A DNA stretch of 64,000 nt from Saccharomycopsis fibuligera x Saccharomycopsis cf. fibuligera (Eukaryota > Ascomycota > Saccharomycetes > Ascoideales > Saccharomycopsidaceae). Positions 8,829-18,843 of the stretch are shown here, piece by piece. The stretch is taken from NCBI GenBank assembly GCA_001936135.1, contig CP012819.1, positions 186,001 through 250,000 on the forward strand, written 5' to 3'. The position numbers and the translations under genes were made by a program. The stretch's first letter is position 1. Every line of letters begins with the position of its first letter. The notes under the pieces were generated by a model. That model was not told the DNA's origin. It saw nothing but the letters and a program-made list of their open reading frames with translations, and made no database searches.

Positions 8829-10505
8829 ATGCACACAAATGAGGTCCCTGACTCTGAGCGCCCAGTCTATGACGACTTGCTCAAGATTAGATCGGTGCTT
8901 TCTGAGTTGAAAAACAACCGCAAGGAGTTCATGAAGTCGTCCGATGTAAAGGCCGTTTACGGCCAAGTCTTGGACAAGTACAAGCAACTCAAGCAAGTCA
9001 GAAGCGCCAGTGCTGCTCCCGAAACCAGCACCGACAAAACTGGCAGCAGCAATAATGACGGCAAAGGCAGTATCGATGTCAAGGGCACCATCCACAATAA
9101 AGTCGACTCGTTGCTTGACGAAAACCTACAGCTATTATCCCTCAGTTTCATGACTGTTGGCTTGACCAAGACTGCGCCAGCCACTTATGCTTCCTTGTCG
9201 ACTGTGCAGCGTTTGCTCGAGCATTTGGTTGAATCGAAAGTGTACACAAAGCATGACCTCCATCCGATCAAGGAGCGCTTAGCCGAAATATCAAACATCA
9301 TCAAAAAGGACGACTACTACAAATTCAACCGCTCGGTTGGAACTCAGGAAGAACAGCATGAGCAAGTGAACATTGAGGAAGAGCATCTCTTGCTAAACCA
9401 GAAACTAGACCATTGCGTGGCAGAGTACAAGCTCGCCGAGAAAAACGTTGACGAGATTTCCCCAGAGTTGAACGAGTACTTGGAAGAGCTAATTGGATTA
9501 AGAAGATTGTTGATGGGGCTCGTCACTAGAAGAGACTCTAGCGATCCAGATGGCGGCAATTATGACCAGTTAGTGAAGAAATACGAAGAGCAATTGAGAA
9601 ACTTGGAAAAACATAGAGACGAAAATGGGGACTTCTTGACGAAAAATGATGAAGAAGTCAAAGACAAAAAGGGCCAAACTGCTTTGAATGGTTTATTGGA
9701 CGAATGCCACAACATCATTAATGATTTGACCATCATCAAAAATAACAACTCTGTCAAACTTTCATTGATCGACAAAGAGCTTTTACCGTTGTTCAACAAA
9801 TTAATCAAGATCAAAATTTCGTTGGAAAATTTGCTTGTTACTAGACGTTGGACACTTCGGGAAACTGATTTATTCAATTATCAGAAAGAGTTGCAGAAAA
9901 TTGATGACCTCAGAGTGGACGGTAAATTTAGAAACTCTTCCAATGAGCCATACACCAAGGGTCAAACCATGCTATTATATCTTCTTAGAAGATGTTACGC
10001 CATCATTTATAAGTTGTTAGAGTCCTCGGAACCGGTTTCTGAAGCATTGCAACCTATCCATAATCAATTATCGACCGTGCGTCGTTGTTTGTTGGACGTG
10101 AAAAGAATGGGTGGTATTAGTAATACCAGGGAGCTTTACCCATACCAAATGAAACTCGCTTCAATTGATGATCTCAAGTTTGATGGCAAGTTTGTTGTAG
10201 ACGATCAAATACCAGAGGGCCAGGGCACTCTTATTGCTTTGCTTGCCGAATGTTACGATATATGCTATGAATTGAGAGTTGAGTTAGAAGAGAAAGCAGA
10301 TTATAGTGGCAACGAAGACCAGGACAATGGCGAAAAGGATGATGAAGATGACGATGACGATGCTAATGAAGAAGATAGACAATACGATGCTTTGGAAGAA
10401 GAAGATTATGAAGACGATACGAACAAGAATGGTTTAACAGGTAGCGAGTATGAATATGATAGCTACTTGCCAAGCGAGAATGTCACTGACAATGAAGCAA
10501 AGTAA
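8829..10505 (+). CDS. Helical, acidic-tailed protein, DUF2408-type
   Basis: A 558-residue soluble protein without signal peptide or TM segments. It has repeated helical blocks. Two of them, near residues 335-400 and 425-485, carry the related motifs KIDDLRVDGKF and SIDDLKFDGKF followed by Gly-Gln-Thr and an LLxxCYxIxYxL helix. This internally repeated pattern resembles the fungal DUF2408 family as I remember it, whose biochemical role I cannot state. A Ser/Gly/Asn linker near residues 58-85 separates the first helix from the core. The tail from about residue 495 is very acidic (DDEDDDDDANEED). The ATG at 8829 has AAA before it and is the first ATG after the ATC array. The family call is from memory and tentative; the coding status is firm. 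Confidence 0.85.
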   Translation: MHTNEVPDSERPVYDDLLKIRSVLSELKNNRKEFMKSSDVKAVYGQVLDKYKQLKQVRSASAAPETSTDKTGSSNNDGKGSIDVKGTIHNKVDSLLDENLQLLSLSFMTVGLTKTAPATYASLSTVQRLLEHLVESKVYTKHDLHPIKERLAEISNIIKKDDYYKFNRSVGTQEEQHEQVNIEEEHLLLNQKLDHCVAEYKLAEKNVDEISPELNEYLEELIGLRRLLMGLVTRRDSSDPDGGNYDQLVKKYEEQLRNLEKHRDENGDFLTKNDEEVKDKKGQTALNGLLDECHNIINDLTIIKNNNSVKLSLIDKELLPLFNKLIKIKISLENLLVTRRWTLRETDLFNYQKELQKIDDLRVDGKFRNSSNEPYTKGQTMLLYLLRRCYAIIYKLLESSEPVSEALQPIHNQLSTVRRCLLDVKRMGGISNTRELYPYQMKLASIDDLKFDGKFVVDDQIPEGQGTLIALLAECYDICYELRVELEEKADYSGNEDQDNGEKDDEDDDDDANEEDRQYDALEEEDYEDDTNKNGLTGSEYEYDSYLPSENVTDNEAK

Positions 10506-11743
10506 CGTTTGCTAAGCATTTTTCTATGTTCCCCTTATCCCATCTTGTTTATGTTTCCACTCTAATGTTAATGTTGATGAAAAAAGTTACCTTCTTGATC
10601 TTGAAACGACTGTTGTATTTTTATTTTTGAACGATTGCAATTGGTGTATGTGTGTGTGTGTGTGTGTTCTTTTTTTTCTCTTTTTTTTCTTGAATATATA
10701 TATTTCTGTTTTATGTCCTGTCGTTTTTGTCTCTACAATTGTCGTCATACTTCCTCCCGCAACTGCTCTTCCCTCTATAAATTCATCATTCTACATAAAG
10801 ATATATATAGATATATATATTCGTTGCCCATTATGTGTTTTAATTTTTTAATTTTTAATTTTTTTTTACAGCTCTTGCTTTTCTTTTAGCCCGATATTTT
10901 GTGTTTCCTATTTTATTTTTTTCCATCTGCCTCAATTCGGTTTCCAGGTATATCTAGAAACGTTAATGTATAATACATACCGCCCCTGTTTTTGATATTT
11001 GCCTAGTTTGCTTTAGAGTTCCTTAAAGATCCATCAAAATGTTGCCAATATTATGTTTCATTGGGTCTTTAGCGTGATAGCAATAGCCAGCAAGATGGAG
11101 CTATGCCAAGCCAACTCTCAATCACTGCAGCCTTTTCTTTGAGCCACAGCTATATAGCATGATACATAATCGTGCGCTTCGCTCTGCCAACACATGGATT
11201 GCATGATATCGGCAACTCCATATCCACTTCGAATGTTCATCTACAATAAATCAAGCAGGAAGAAAAAAAAAGGGGGGATAGCGAAAGCTGTCATTTGGCA
11301 GTGCCGTCCCACAGCTTATTGTCTCCAAGTTTCAGGATTTCCAAATGCGGAAAGAAAACGAACTACTGACTATGGAAAATTGTAGATGATGATGCTGATG
11401 AAAAGGGCCTAGCTCTTGGTGGTCGGTTGTTTTAATACGTTTTATAGGAGGTGCAAACAACAGCTGATCAGGATTTTGATGTGTACATAGTTTCCAGCTG
11501 ATATAGATTGTTGGCGAGCTTTAAACACTCGATGATAGTCGGTACTAATGCAGCTTATCTATTACACAGGATAAACAAAAAGTCGAAATTAGAGACGGGA
11601 AAAATCACGATAACTTTTTAGCCAATCAGGTTTCCCTACAGAGCGAAGCATCATCTCCAATGACAAAGTTACAAACGGCAGCCATTAATTAGTTCGTTGA
11701 AATAAACTGGTACACATTGCAAATGTTCAAGTATCTTTGCATA

Positions 11744-11868
11744 TTGTAGTATTGTGTAGTATTAGTATTGTATAGTATTGTATAGTATTGTATAGTATTG
11801 TATAGTATTATAGTATTGTATAGTATTGTATAGTATTGTATAGTATTGTATAGTATTGTATAGTATTG
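11744..11868. repeat. 10-bp minisatellite TAGTATTGTA
   Basis: About twelve tandem copies of a 10-bp AT-rich unit, with one shortened unit near 11808 and degenerate units at the left edge. It is non-coding and about 560 nt upstream of the RTA1-family gene at 12427. Confidence 0.92.
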
Positions 11869-12201
11869 CTAAATATAGGGGTCCCACTGGAAAGAATCCT
11901 TTTCTTTTTTTACAGGTGTGATGTAAGCTTTCTTTTATTTTTTTTTTTATTTTTTTTTTTTTTTATTTTTTTTTTTTTTCTATATTTCTTTTTCTTTTTA
12001 TTAACTTCAAACCCTTTATCGAATCTCGTAAATCCCTTCTTCCTCTCACATTTCACAGACACACCCGTCGATCGTCGTAAAACGGAAGAAAAGTCTTTAA
12101 CATAAGATCGCAAAAGAAGATCGCTTTCAATGTTGAGTGTATTTGACAACTTAGGAATCTTTCCTCTTTCTAATATTTGATGAGCCGGAGCTCTTAGATA
12201 T

Positions 12202-12249
12202 ACGTACGCTGCGCCTCACGTACGCTGCGCCTCACGTACGCTGCGCCTC
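12202..12249. repeat. Three perfect 16-bp tandem repeats in the RTA1-like promoter
   Basis: Unit ACGTACGCTGCGCCTC at 12202, 12218 and 12234, identical in all three copies and GC-rich inside AT-rich DNA. It ends 177 nt upstream of the ATG and about 105 nt upstream of the TATA box, a position typical of an activating site. The binding protein is unknown. Confidence 0.9.
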
Positions 12250-12355
12250 CATATCTTAATGTGCCAAGCTATGCGGTAATCACTTTTATATATAGCACAA
12301 TTGCCAGAACGTAAGGGATGAAAAAGTAGGGTAAGACAAAAAACTTCACCTTAAA

Positions 12356-12363
12356 TATATAAA
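12356..12363 (+). promoter_or_regulatory. TATA box of RTA1-like gene 1
   Basis: TATATAAA located 64-71 nt upstream of the ATG at 12427, followed by a CAACAA-repeat leader. Confidence 0.65.
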
Positions 12364-12426
12364 CCAATCCATTCATTTTCCAAAAAATGCTCAACAACAA
12401 ACAACAACAAACAACAACAAGCAACA

Positions 12427-13350
12427 ATGGCTAGTAGACTTTGGCCATATACTCCTAACTTGGGGTTAAACAGTTACTTTCTTGCAAGATATGTTCTCTT
12501 ATTTTGTATCGAACTCATACAAATTGTGATTGTCAAGAAAAGATTTAGCAAATTTGTTGAAAAACCCAAATCCAAAAGATTCATCAATCAACAAATTCCA
12601 TTTTTAGTAGGTTTAGTCTTAGAGGCCGCTGGCTATGGATTCAGAATTGGTGCCCGGACTGCTGAAGACTCACTTTTCGTCAATGCCACTCAGAGTCTTT
12701 TCTTACTAGTAGCTCCAATTTTGATTGCTGCAACCATGTACATGTCCTTGGGACAAATCATTCAAGTTTTGCGTGCTGAGAAAGTCAGTTTGATCAAAGT
12801 CAAGTATTTGACCAAGATTTTTGTTACTGGTGATATAATTTCATTTATTCTTCAAGCTAGTGGTGGTGGGATGATGGTAATGCAAGGCATGAGAAATTTT
12901 GGTAAATGGTTAGCAGTTGGTGGTTTGATTGTTCAGTTGGTTTTCTTTTTTGGTTTCATTACTGCTATTGTCCACTTGTGGATAAAACTTTTCAATATCC
13001 ACCGTTGCAGCAAATTCCCACCTGATGGTCCTTTTTTGGATTGCAAAACCGGCTTCTTGTTGTCCAATAATTTGTCTAGATGGGGAAACTGGCAACATGC
13101 TTTGGGTTGTTTGTTATTTGCTTCATTATTGATCTTTATCCGTTCTATTTACAGAACTATTGAATTTTCTGAAGGCTTCAACGGTCCATTGCAGTCTAGT
13201 GAACACACGTTGTTTGAGCTCGATACAACAATGGTCACTTATGCATGCATTGCATTGGTCACAGTGAATTATTCAAAATTTTACCATGCTGTAACTCACT
13301 ATCATAACAATGCTTTTACCGATGTTCCATATGAATTGTCAAATTTATGA
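12427..13350 (+). CDS. RTA1-family lipid-translocating exporter-like protein 1
   Basis: This 307-residue polytopic membrane protein of the RTA1 family (the Rta1/Rsb1 group, linked in yeasts to resistance to toxic sterol-pathway drugs and to long-chain base release) has about seven hydrophobic helices. Family blocks seen: SKRFINQQIPFLVG after helix 1, an AATMYMSLGQII helix, VKYLTKIFVTGDIISFILQ and, near the end, RSIYRTIEFSEGFNGP. There is no signal peptide. It shares all these blocks with the gene at 18844 and with the decayed copy at 20615, so it belongs to a local family expansion. The start is the first ATG after a clear TATA box and CAACAA leader. A perfect 3 x 16-bp repeat lies in the promoter. 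The transported substrate cannot be inferred from sequence. Confidence 0.93.
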   Translation: MASRLWPYTPNLGLNSYFLARYVLLFCIELIQIVIVKKRFSKFVEKPKSKRFINQQIPFLVGLVLEAAGYGFRIGARTAEDSLFVNATQSLFLLVAPILIAATMYMSLGQIIQVLRAEKVSLIKVKYLTKIFVTGDIISFILQASGGGMMVMQGMRNFGKWLAVGGLIVQLVFFFGFITAIVHLWIKLFNIHRCSKFPPDGPFLDCKTGFLLSNNLSRWGNWQHALGCLLFASLLIFIRSIYRTIEFSEGFNGPLQSSEHTLFELDTTMVTYACIALVTVNYSKFYHAVTHYHNNAFTDVPYELSNL

Positions 13351-13904
13351 GGTGACGTTTGCGCTCTGAAAAGAAGTAGAAGTTCCATAAGTCAACGTCA
13401 TGATAGAAAATGCAATACTGAATAAGGACGAAGATGAAGAAGTGCTTAGACGCAGAACTATTTGACTTCCTATAAAATAGATTATCATTTATTTTTCTAT
13501 AGATAGTGAGGACTTATTGTCATATTTTTTCCAGCATTAGGTATGTGACCACGCTGCATCCTTTTCCCGCTTTGCAGTACACATGTTTTTTTTCGAAAGT
13601 TCGCTCTTTGTAGATTCTTTATTTTTGCTATTCCTGCCTTCTTTTGTAAGCAAACTTGCAGCGACATTGCTTATAGCTCTTTCACCGTAAATCCTCAGCT
13701 AGACCCATAAAATTGGCAGAGTTCCAAAAAACTGTCACAGTATGCAGCGCATTTGTTGTACGAAGCAAAGCCAAATCGTGGCTTATATTATCTGGCTTAG
13801 ATTTTTTCCAGCATGTCAAAACTACATGTGCGCCTCACGAAATCCAAAACATTTTGATTTATAGTTATTATATTGAACAAGCATTAGCTAAAAAAGAGAC
13901 ATGA
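13351..13904. other. Convergent intergenic between RTA1-like 1 and the GPI protein
   Basis: The two genes converge here, so this holds both 3' UTRs. There are T-rich stretches at 13585-13640 and an open frame at 13713-13904 without recognisable features. No RNA gene was seen. Confidence 0.5.
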
Positions 13905-15053
13905 TCACAAAATCGCTAGCAAAGCGGTAGACACCAAAAATGTAACACCGTACGCTTTGGCGCTCAACAGCGCAGCAACAGCTTCCAGAGAGCTACTACT
14001 GCTATCTCTGGCACCTCCTGCGGAACTGCTGCTGCTGCTGCTGCTGCTGCTTTCATTTGTATCTAACTCTGCAGTCAACTCGCTCGCCTCACTCAAGAAA
14101 TCCTTAACTTTAGTTGACAAAAATACCGAGTACTCTGAAGTTTGCCCTGACAGCTTGGGTAAATCTTTCTTGTAGTAGCTCAAAAACTGATCAATATTTA
14201 CAGTTTGTGTGGAAGTATGCACCTTGCTCATGATATCAAGCCAGGTTTCTGTTTGCACTGAACTGAAAAAATCTTGCATAAAACTAGCCAATTTGTCGTT
14301 ATCTTTTTTGTTTTCTTTCTGGAGCTCCGAGAGACGCGACGTGATCAAGGTATAATCCTGCTTCACTAACGACGGAGCCAACGTTATTATTGCCTTCGCT
14401 GGCATCGTAAACGTCGTACTGGCATCAGAATAGCTATAATAATCACCTTTCTTGGCTTGGGTATATCCGGTACTTGTACTTATTGGATTAACTTTCCCAT
14501 CAGACTCAGTACTGTTGATGGTAGCTGTCGTATACGGCACGCTGCTACTGTCGCCGTTATGATAGTAATGATGAAGATTATAGCCAACTAGGCCCCCACC
14601 GAGACCAGCCACATATGGATTGAAATAAAACCCGCCGCCGTGACCGTTAACTCGGGGCACGTACTGTGTGACACCACCTTGGCCCACTGCTTTACCAGTT
14701 AGTACTAACGGTTGTGTTTGAGTATTTGGACGTTGTGTTTTACCATCGGCGCCAGTATTGGCGGTGTTTCTACCTGTGTTTCTTCCAGTGTTTGCTGGCG
14801 CAGTCCCTTTACCGGTCCCCTTACCGCCGCTGCCTGTACCTTTTGGGTTGCTATTGCCATTACCACCTTTCTTGCCAGACCCAGACCCAGACCCAGATCC
14901 GCCACGGCCACCGCCACCACCTTTTCTGGGCTCTAACACCACGATAGTGTCATTGGTCTCACTATTTCCAGCGCCAACAGCTGCACTTTCAGCAAGAGAT
15001 GATATCAGGAACGAAAGAAGAAGGGCAAAACTTGAAATATTATCGAGACGCAT
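13905..15053 (-). CDS. Secreted Gly-rich GPI-anchored wall protein (putative)
   Basis: A 382-residue predicted surface protein. It has a signal peptide at residues 1-24 (hydrophobic SFALLLSFLISSLAESA) and a Gly/Ser/Lys-rich tract with GSGSGSG repeats at about 45-110. A Gly/Tyr/His segment (HGGGFYFNPYVAGLGGG) at about 138-165 is followed by a helical middle domain at about 225-320. A poly-Ser stretch and a C-terminal hydrophobic tail then give the omega-site and tail pattern of a GPI anchor. CTG codons occur in the tail (around 13965-13985) and would be serine under CUG-Ser decoding, which leaves the tail hydrophobic enough. I recognise no named family. The role is presumably cell-wall structure or surface interaction (inference). 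The start is the only ATG that opens onto a signal peptide. Confidence 0.85.
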   Translation of the reverse strand: MRLDNISSFALLLSFLISSLAESAAVGAGNSETNDTIVVLEPRKGGGGGRGGSGSGSGSGKKGGNGNSNPKGTGSGGKGTGKGTAPANTGRNTGRNTANTGADGKTQRPNTQTQPLVLTGKAVGQGGVTQYVPRVNGHGGGFYFNPYVAGLGGGLVGYNLHHYYHNGDSSSVPYTTATINSTESDGKVNPISTSTGYTQAKKGDYYSYSDASTTFTMPAKAIITLAPSLVKQDYTLITSRLSELQKENKKDNDKLASFMQDFFSSVQTETWLDIMSKVHTSTQTVNIDQFLSYYKKDLPKLSGQTSEYSVFLSTKVKDFLSEASELTAELDTNESSSSSSSSSSAGGARDSSSSSLEAVAALLSAKAYGVTFLVSTALLAIL

Positions 15054-15445
15054 TGATTAACTAATTGAGTTGATAACAGATAAGTGAAATGTACAGTGAT
15101 GAAGTCAGAAATCTTCAAGCTATCGTAAAGACGCAGACAAAAAATACCAAGGCAAAAGAGGTATGTTTATTTGAATTTGAACGAAAGGTCTTTATAATAA
15201 GGTAATGGAGCCGCAGAGTAGACACGAGAATGACATAAAAGTGACCGATTTTGGCATTTCTGCTAAGCCTCCGGCAGAACTAAACCAGATCCAGAGATTC
15301 ATTCCTTCACAATCGTTGGGCGAAAAAGGAAAAAAAAAGAAACGCTACAGTTGCAACGGCTTTCTGGGCGTCGATTATGTAAGCGGTTAGTGGACATAAG
15401 CGTGCATTACTGGGGGTGTCTCAGCAACGCATTGGGAGACTTTTG

Positions 15446-15784
15446 ATGGTGTACCATGGGGCGCACATAAGTAAACTTTGGAGCTTCCGTGGCGGCCTAC
15501 TAGGGGGTGTTCTGGGGTCATATATGTATGTACCAAAGCAGCGGCGTTTGGACCCCAGAGACCTTACAGTAGACAATTTCTCAACATTGACGTGTGAAGA
15601 GACTAACCACTACATCATATTTCGCAAACCTCATAAACACCTTCTGGTACGAAGACTTTCTGCAAAAGCATTATCTCCTGAACTTGGCTGTAGTGACAAT
15701 CTCGCTTTGACGAAGGTATTAAAGAATACGGCAAAGGACACTACCACTAATTCGCCAAGAGGCACTTTTTTCTCCGAGCACTAG
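15446..15784 (+). CDS. Short hypothetical ORF, doubtful
   Basis: A 112-codon frame starting MVYHGAHISKLW, basic overall, with a glycine-rich GGLLGGVLGS segment. No family is recognised. It sits inside a promoter region and could be chance. I list it only because it is the longest ATG-started frame in this interval. Conservation in related species would decide. Confidence 0.15.
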   Translation: MVYHGAHISKLWSFRGGLLGGVLGSYMYVPKQRRLDPRDLTVDNFSTLTCEETNHYIIFRKPHKHLLVRRLSAKALSPELGCSDNLALTKVLKNTAKDTTTNSPRGTFFSEH

Positions 15785-15838
15785 TGCTTTTAATTAGCGT
15801 ACCGTCCAATCAGTTTATCCAGATCCTCGCTTATTCTT

Positions 15839-15840
<2 letters not shown>

Positions 15841-15873
<33 letters not shown>
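15841..15873. repeat. (CA)16 microsatellite
   Basis: Uninterrupted CA dinucleotide run about 325 nt upstream of the MFS transporter start. Confidence 0.95.
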
Positions 15874-15875
<2 letters not shown>

Positions 15876-16197
15876 GCTCGCCATAGTTTCCACCGTTTGC
15901 TGCGTGTCAGCCGCCATGAGCCAATACTGGCTGGCTGCCACAGTTTGCCCTTTATTTTTTCCTTTTTGGGAAGGGTCCTCGAAGCACTGGCGGCGGTGTG
16001 TCAGTCTCCAGGGCCTGGTCCAGATTGCAGCTGTCAAGGCCCAAAGCCTATTACACTGTTGGGCCGATGAGCAAATTTTTTAAGAGTAATTCTATATAAT
16101 CTGCCCTTGCCCTCCAACATGCCCGGGAAAGCCACATTTTGTCACGCTGTCAAAAGTTGCGCCGGCCCATAACTCGACAAGCAACAAGCACAGAAAT

Positions 16198-17934
16198 ATG
16201 GGCGTCGAAACGTATGAAAAAGAGCCGTCTCAGGTCCAAGAGTCCCACGATGACATTTTGTCCACCACCAGCAACAGCAACGCTCTTCAGGCCGAACTTT
16301 TTGAAACGGGTCTTCCGGAAGAAGAAGTCGCCAGAAACGTCACTGAGTTGATCGGCTCTAATCCGTCCTTGGAGCCATACGCTGGTCTTCTCCACAAGGG
16401 CGCAGTTCTCGCTAATGACGGCGGTAGAGTGCTTGAACAACATGCGGCTTTATACGCTGCTGAAGAAATACGTGCCCTCAATTATGAGCTGCGCCATTCT
16501 ATCAAATCCCAGGGCCGTGCTATGTTTTTAGTAGCTATTGTTGCTTCTTTCGCTGCTGTCAACTTTGGCATGGACGAGTCAGCCGTTGGTGGGGCTCAAT
16601 TGCAGTACATTAAAGAATTCGGTATCACCAACTCTAATGTGCAGGGCACAATCAACGCCGCGCCGTACTTGGCTGCCGGCACTATAGGCACGCTTAGCAC
16701 AGCTGTATTGGACCGGTTCTTGGGCCGTAGATGGATCATATTCATCTCTTGTATCTTTGGCATTGCTGGGTCGCTATGGCAAGCTTTCTCCCGCTCTATG
16801 GGTTCATTGTTAGCAGCACGGTTGTTTTTAGGTATTGGCATGGGTCTCAACAGTTCATGTGCACCGATGTTTGTTGCAGAGACTAGTCCGGCAAAGTCAA
16901 GAGGGGTATTTCTTATGCTTTGGCAAACTTTCGTTGCTTTTGGGGTTATGCTAGGTAGTGTGTTCAATCGAGCTTTTGTTGACGTTTCCGGTTCAGCGTC
17001 ATGGAGGCTAATGATTGGCAGCTCGTTTGTTCCACCAATTGTTGTTGCCGTCTTAATCCTTCTTGTTCCGGAATCACCAAGATATTTGCTTGCCAATGAT
17101 CAACCAAGCAAGTCTCTCGAAGCCTTGATAAAGCTCCGTCCAACAGAGCTAGCAGCAGCTAGAGACTTTTTTGTGCTCTACAACTCACTTTTACATGCTG
17201 GAGAAATCAACAAGGTCCCTCTATTCCAGCAATTTAGGCTCTTCTTTACTGACAAGCGTATCCGTTTTGCCTTCTTGGTCTCATCATTTGTCATCTTCAT
17301 GCAACAATATTGTGGTGTCAACATTCTTGTTGGGTACACTACAACGATTCTCGTTAGTTCTGGAGTAGATGACCGTACCGCCATTGCTGGCAGTATAGGT
17401 ATCGGTGGTGGTTGCTTTCTAGCTACGTTTTTCAGCTCTCTCTGCATCGACAGAGTTGGCCGTCGCCGTATGCTTTTATATACTTTTCCCGTCCTCGCCG
17501 TTTGTCTTTTTTGGCTTGGTGGTTCCTTGCACATAAACGATGCAGATTCCAGATTAGGCTCCGGATTAACCTCTATGTACGTATTTGTCATTGGATTTGG
17601 ATTAGGGATTGGCCCAATTAGTTGGACAATGAATGCAGAAGTATACCCTTTGCACGTCAGAGCTCTCGGGGTCACATTGGGTATGGCTATCAACTGGGTG
17701 CTTGATTTCGTATTGAGCATGAGCTGGCCCAAGATGGCCGCATCGTTGATGCATGCCAGTGGCGGGTTGTTTTTCTATGGAGCTTGGAATTTGTATGCCT
17801 TTGGGTTTACTTATTTCTTTGTGCCTGAAACAATGAGGTTGTCCTTGGAAGAGATTGATGTGGTATTTAGTCAGGGGGCCACGCACCATTTTGTTAAGAA
17901 GACTAAGCGACTTGTGGGATTCAGGGATAGATAG
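16198..17934 (+). CDS. MFS sugar-porter family transporter with long soluble N-terminus
   Basis: This 578-residue transporter is a proton-coupled or facilitative sugar/polyol porter by family. Residues 1-106 are a hydrophilic N-terminal region; helix 1 starts about residue 108 (AMFLVAIVASFAAVNFGMDE). Sugar-porter signatures are present: the DRFLGRRW loop between helices 2 and 3, an AETSPAKSRG motif after helix 4, PESPRYLL in the central loop, a QQYCGVNILVGYTTTI helix 7 segment, DRVGRRR between helices 8 and 9, and VPETMRLSLEE at the end. The long N-terminal helix-rich region and the GMDESAVGGAQL helix 1 place it in a fungal subgroup distinct from the HXT and ITR types found elsewhere here. 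The substrate is unknown. It lies between two RTA1-family genes without shared signals that I can see. Confidence 0.9.
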   Translation: MGVETYEKEPSQVQESHDDILSTTSNSNALQAELFETGLPEEEVARNVTELIGSNPSLEPYAGLLHKGAVLANDGGRVLEQHAALYAAEEIRALNYELRHSIKSQGRAMFLVAIVASFAAVNFGMDESAVGGAQLQYIKEFGITNSNVQGTINAAPYLAAGTIGTLSTAVLDRFLGRRWIIFISCIFGIAGSLWQAFSRSMGSLLAARLFLGIGMGLNSSCAPMFVAETSPAKSRGVFLMLWQTFVAFGVMLGSVFNRAFVDVSGSASWRLMIGSSFVPPIVVAVLILLVPESPRYLLANDQPSKSLEALIKLRPTELAAARDFFVLYNSLLHAGEINKVPLFQQFRLFFTDKRIRFAFLVSSFVIFMQQYCGVNILVGYTTTILVSSGVDDRTAIAGSIGIGGGCFLATFFSSLCIDRVGRRRMLLYTFPVLAVCLFWLGGSLHINDADSRLGSGLTSMYVFVIGFGLGIGPISWTMNAEVYPLHVRALGVTLGMAINWVLDFVLSMSWPKMAASLMHASGGLFFYGAWNLYAFGFTYFFVPETMRLSLEEIDVVFSQGATHHFVKKTKRLVGFRDR

Positions 17935-18843
17935 TTTCTCGAAGACTTAATTCTTTCGTTATATCCTTGCTACATTTTGTTTATCTTTTCCATTCATCCT
18001 AGTTGTTTCTTTGAAATGAGTGTCGGGCTTTGCTTTAACATTCAAATGTTGGTAGCAATCTCAACAGTAAGTGCGGCTTTTTAAAAAAGTTTAATGGTTA
18101 GTTCTTTGTTTTCTACGGTCAACCATTGCTACATACTTCTAGTTAAAACATCAAGACAGATCTTAACCACATACAAAGACAGGGTTCGGCAATTAGCACG
18201 CATGTTACCAAAAAAGAGTGACATTTTGGCAACCGGATAAATTTTAGCTGCCGATCCGGCCGTGGCAAGGATCGAAAATCAGATCTAGTCCGCCTATTAG
18301 CGTAAATCCTAACAATAGTGATCATCTAACTTCGGGCAGTAAGAAAACAGAATATAAACACTTCAATGACAAAAATGAAGTCAATACGGTATTATTGTTA
18401 CAACACCTAGTAAAAGTGCCTAGTAACTGTACATACAGTCTCAATTGTAGCCTCTTGTATGGCATAATTTCCTTTTTTGCTTGGCGGGGCGGAGCCTCGA
18501 AACTAAAATAGCTAAATGCGACAAAACGATCACGGAAATTAAAGATCAGATTACTCAGATTAGTTCAACGGTAGGATACTAATTATAAAACAGGCTACTC
18601 GCCGCATGCGCCGTCAGACCGACATATATGATATACACGCTGGATAGATTAACTTAGCCATTTGTGGTGCTTAAATTTTGCCAAAAAAAAAGAAAACTTT
18701 TCCTACGGAAAGTGTTTTTGTTGTTTGACTTAACACTAGTTTTTCTTGTTATCTTTTTTTTTTTGTATATATAGTTTTTCTTCCTGCTCTCTTTTGGTGA
18801 AGGTGAAGAGCAACAGCATTGTATACCTACATGGCAAACAGGA
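17935..18843. other. Intergenic upstream of RTA1-like gene 2
   Basis: Holds the MFS gene 3' end and the promoter of the next gene. TATATATA at 18766-18773 lies 70 nt upstream of the ATG at 18844, and GC-rich motifs GCCGATCCGGCCG (about 18250) and GGCGGGGCGGAGC (about 18485) could be zinc-cluster sites. No gene was seen. Confidence 0.5.

Larger units (their letters stand above)
10506..12426. other. Intergenic, 1.9 kb, with two minisatellites
   Basis: Contains (TG)n near 10648, TA-rich stretches near 10695 and 10800, T-rich runs near 10860, a 10-bp minisatellite (11744-11868), T-runs at 11935-11990, a 16-bp triple repeat (12202-12249) and a TATA element at 12356. No convincing ORF or RNA gene was seen. 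Confidence 0.6.
15054..16197. other. Divergent promoter region with (CA)n tract
   Basis: Lies between the GPI protein (-) and the MFS transporter (+). It holds a (CA)16 tract at 15841-15873 and a TATA-like TATATAATC near 16093-16101, about 100 nt upstream of the MFS start. An ATG-initiated open frame at 15446-15784 (112 codons) has no recognisable domain. Another short frame at 15205-15390 is dealt with under rejected items. Confidence 0.5.

Noticed and set aside
11384-11470. Box C-like ATGATGA and box D-like CTGA, possible C/D snoRNA
   Set aside because: No terminal stem flanking the boxes and no internal C'/D' pair.
15205-15390. 61-codon ORF containing DIKVTDFGIS, reminiscent of a kinase DFG segment
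   Set aside because: No other kinase motif before or after it in any frame; one short resemblance is not enough.
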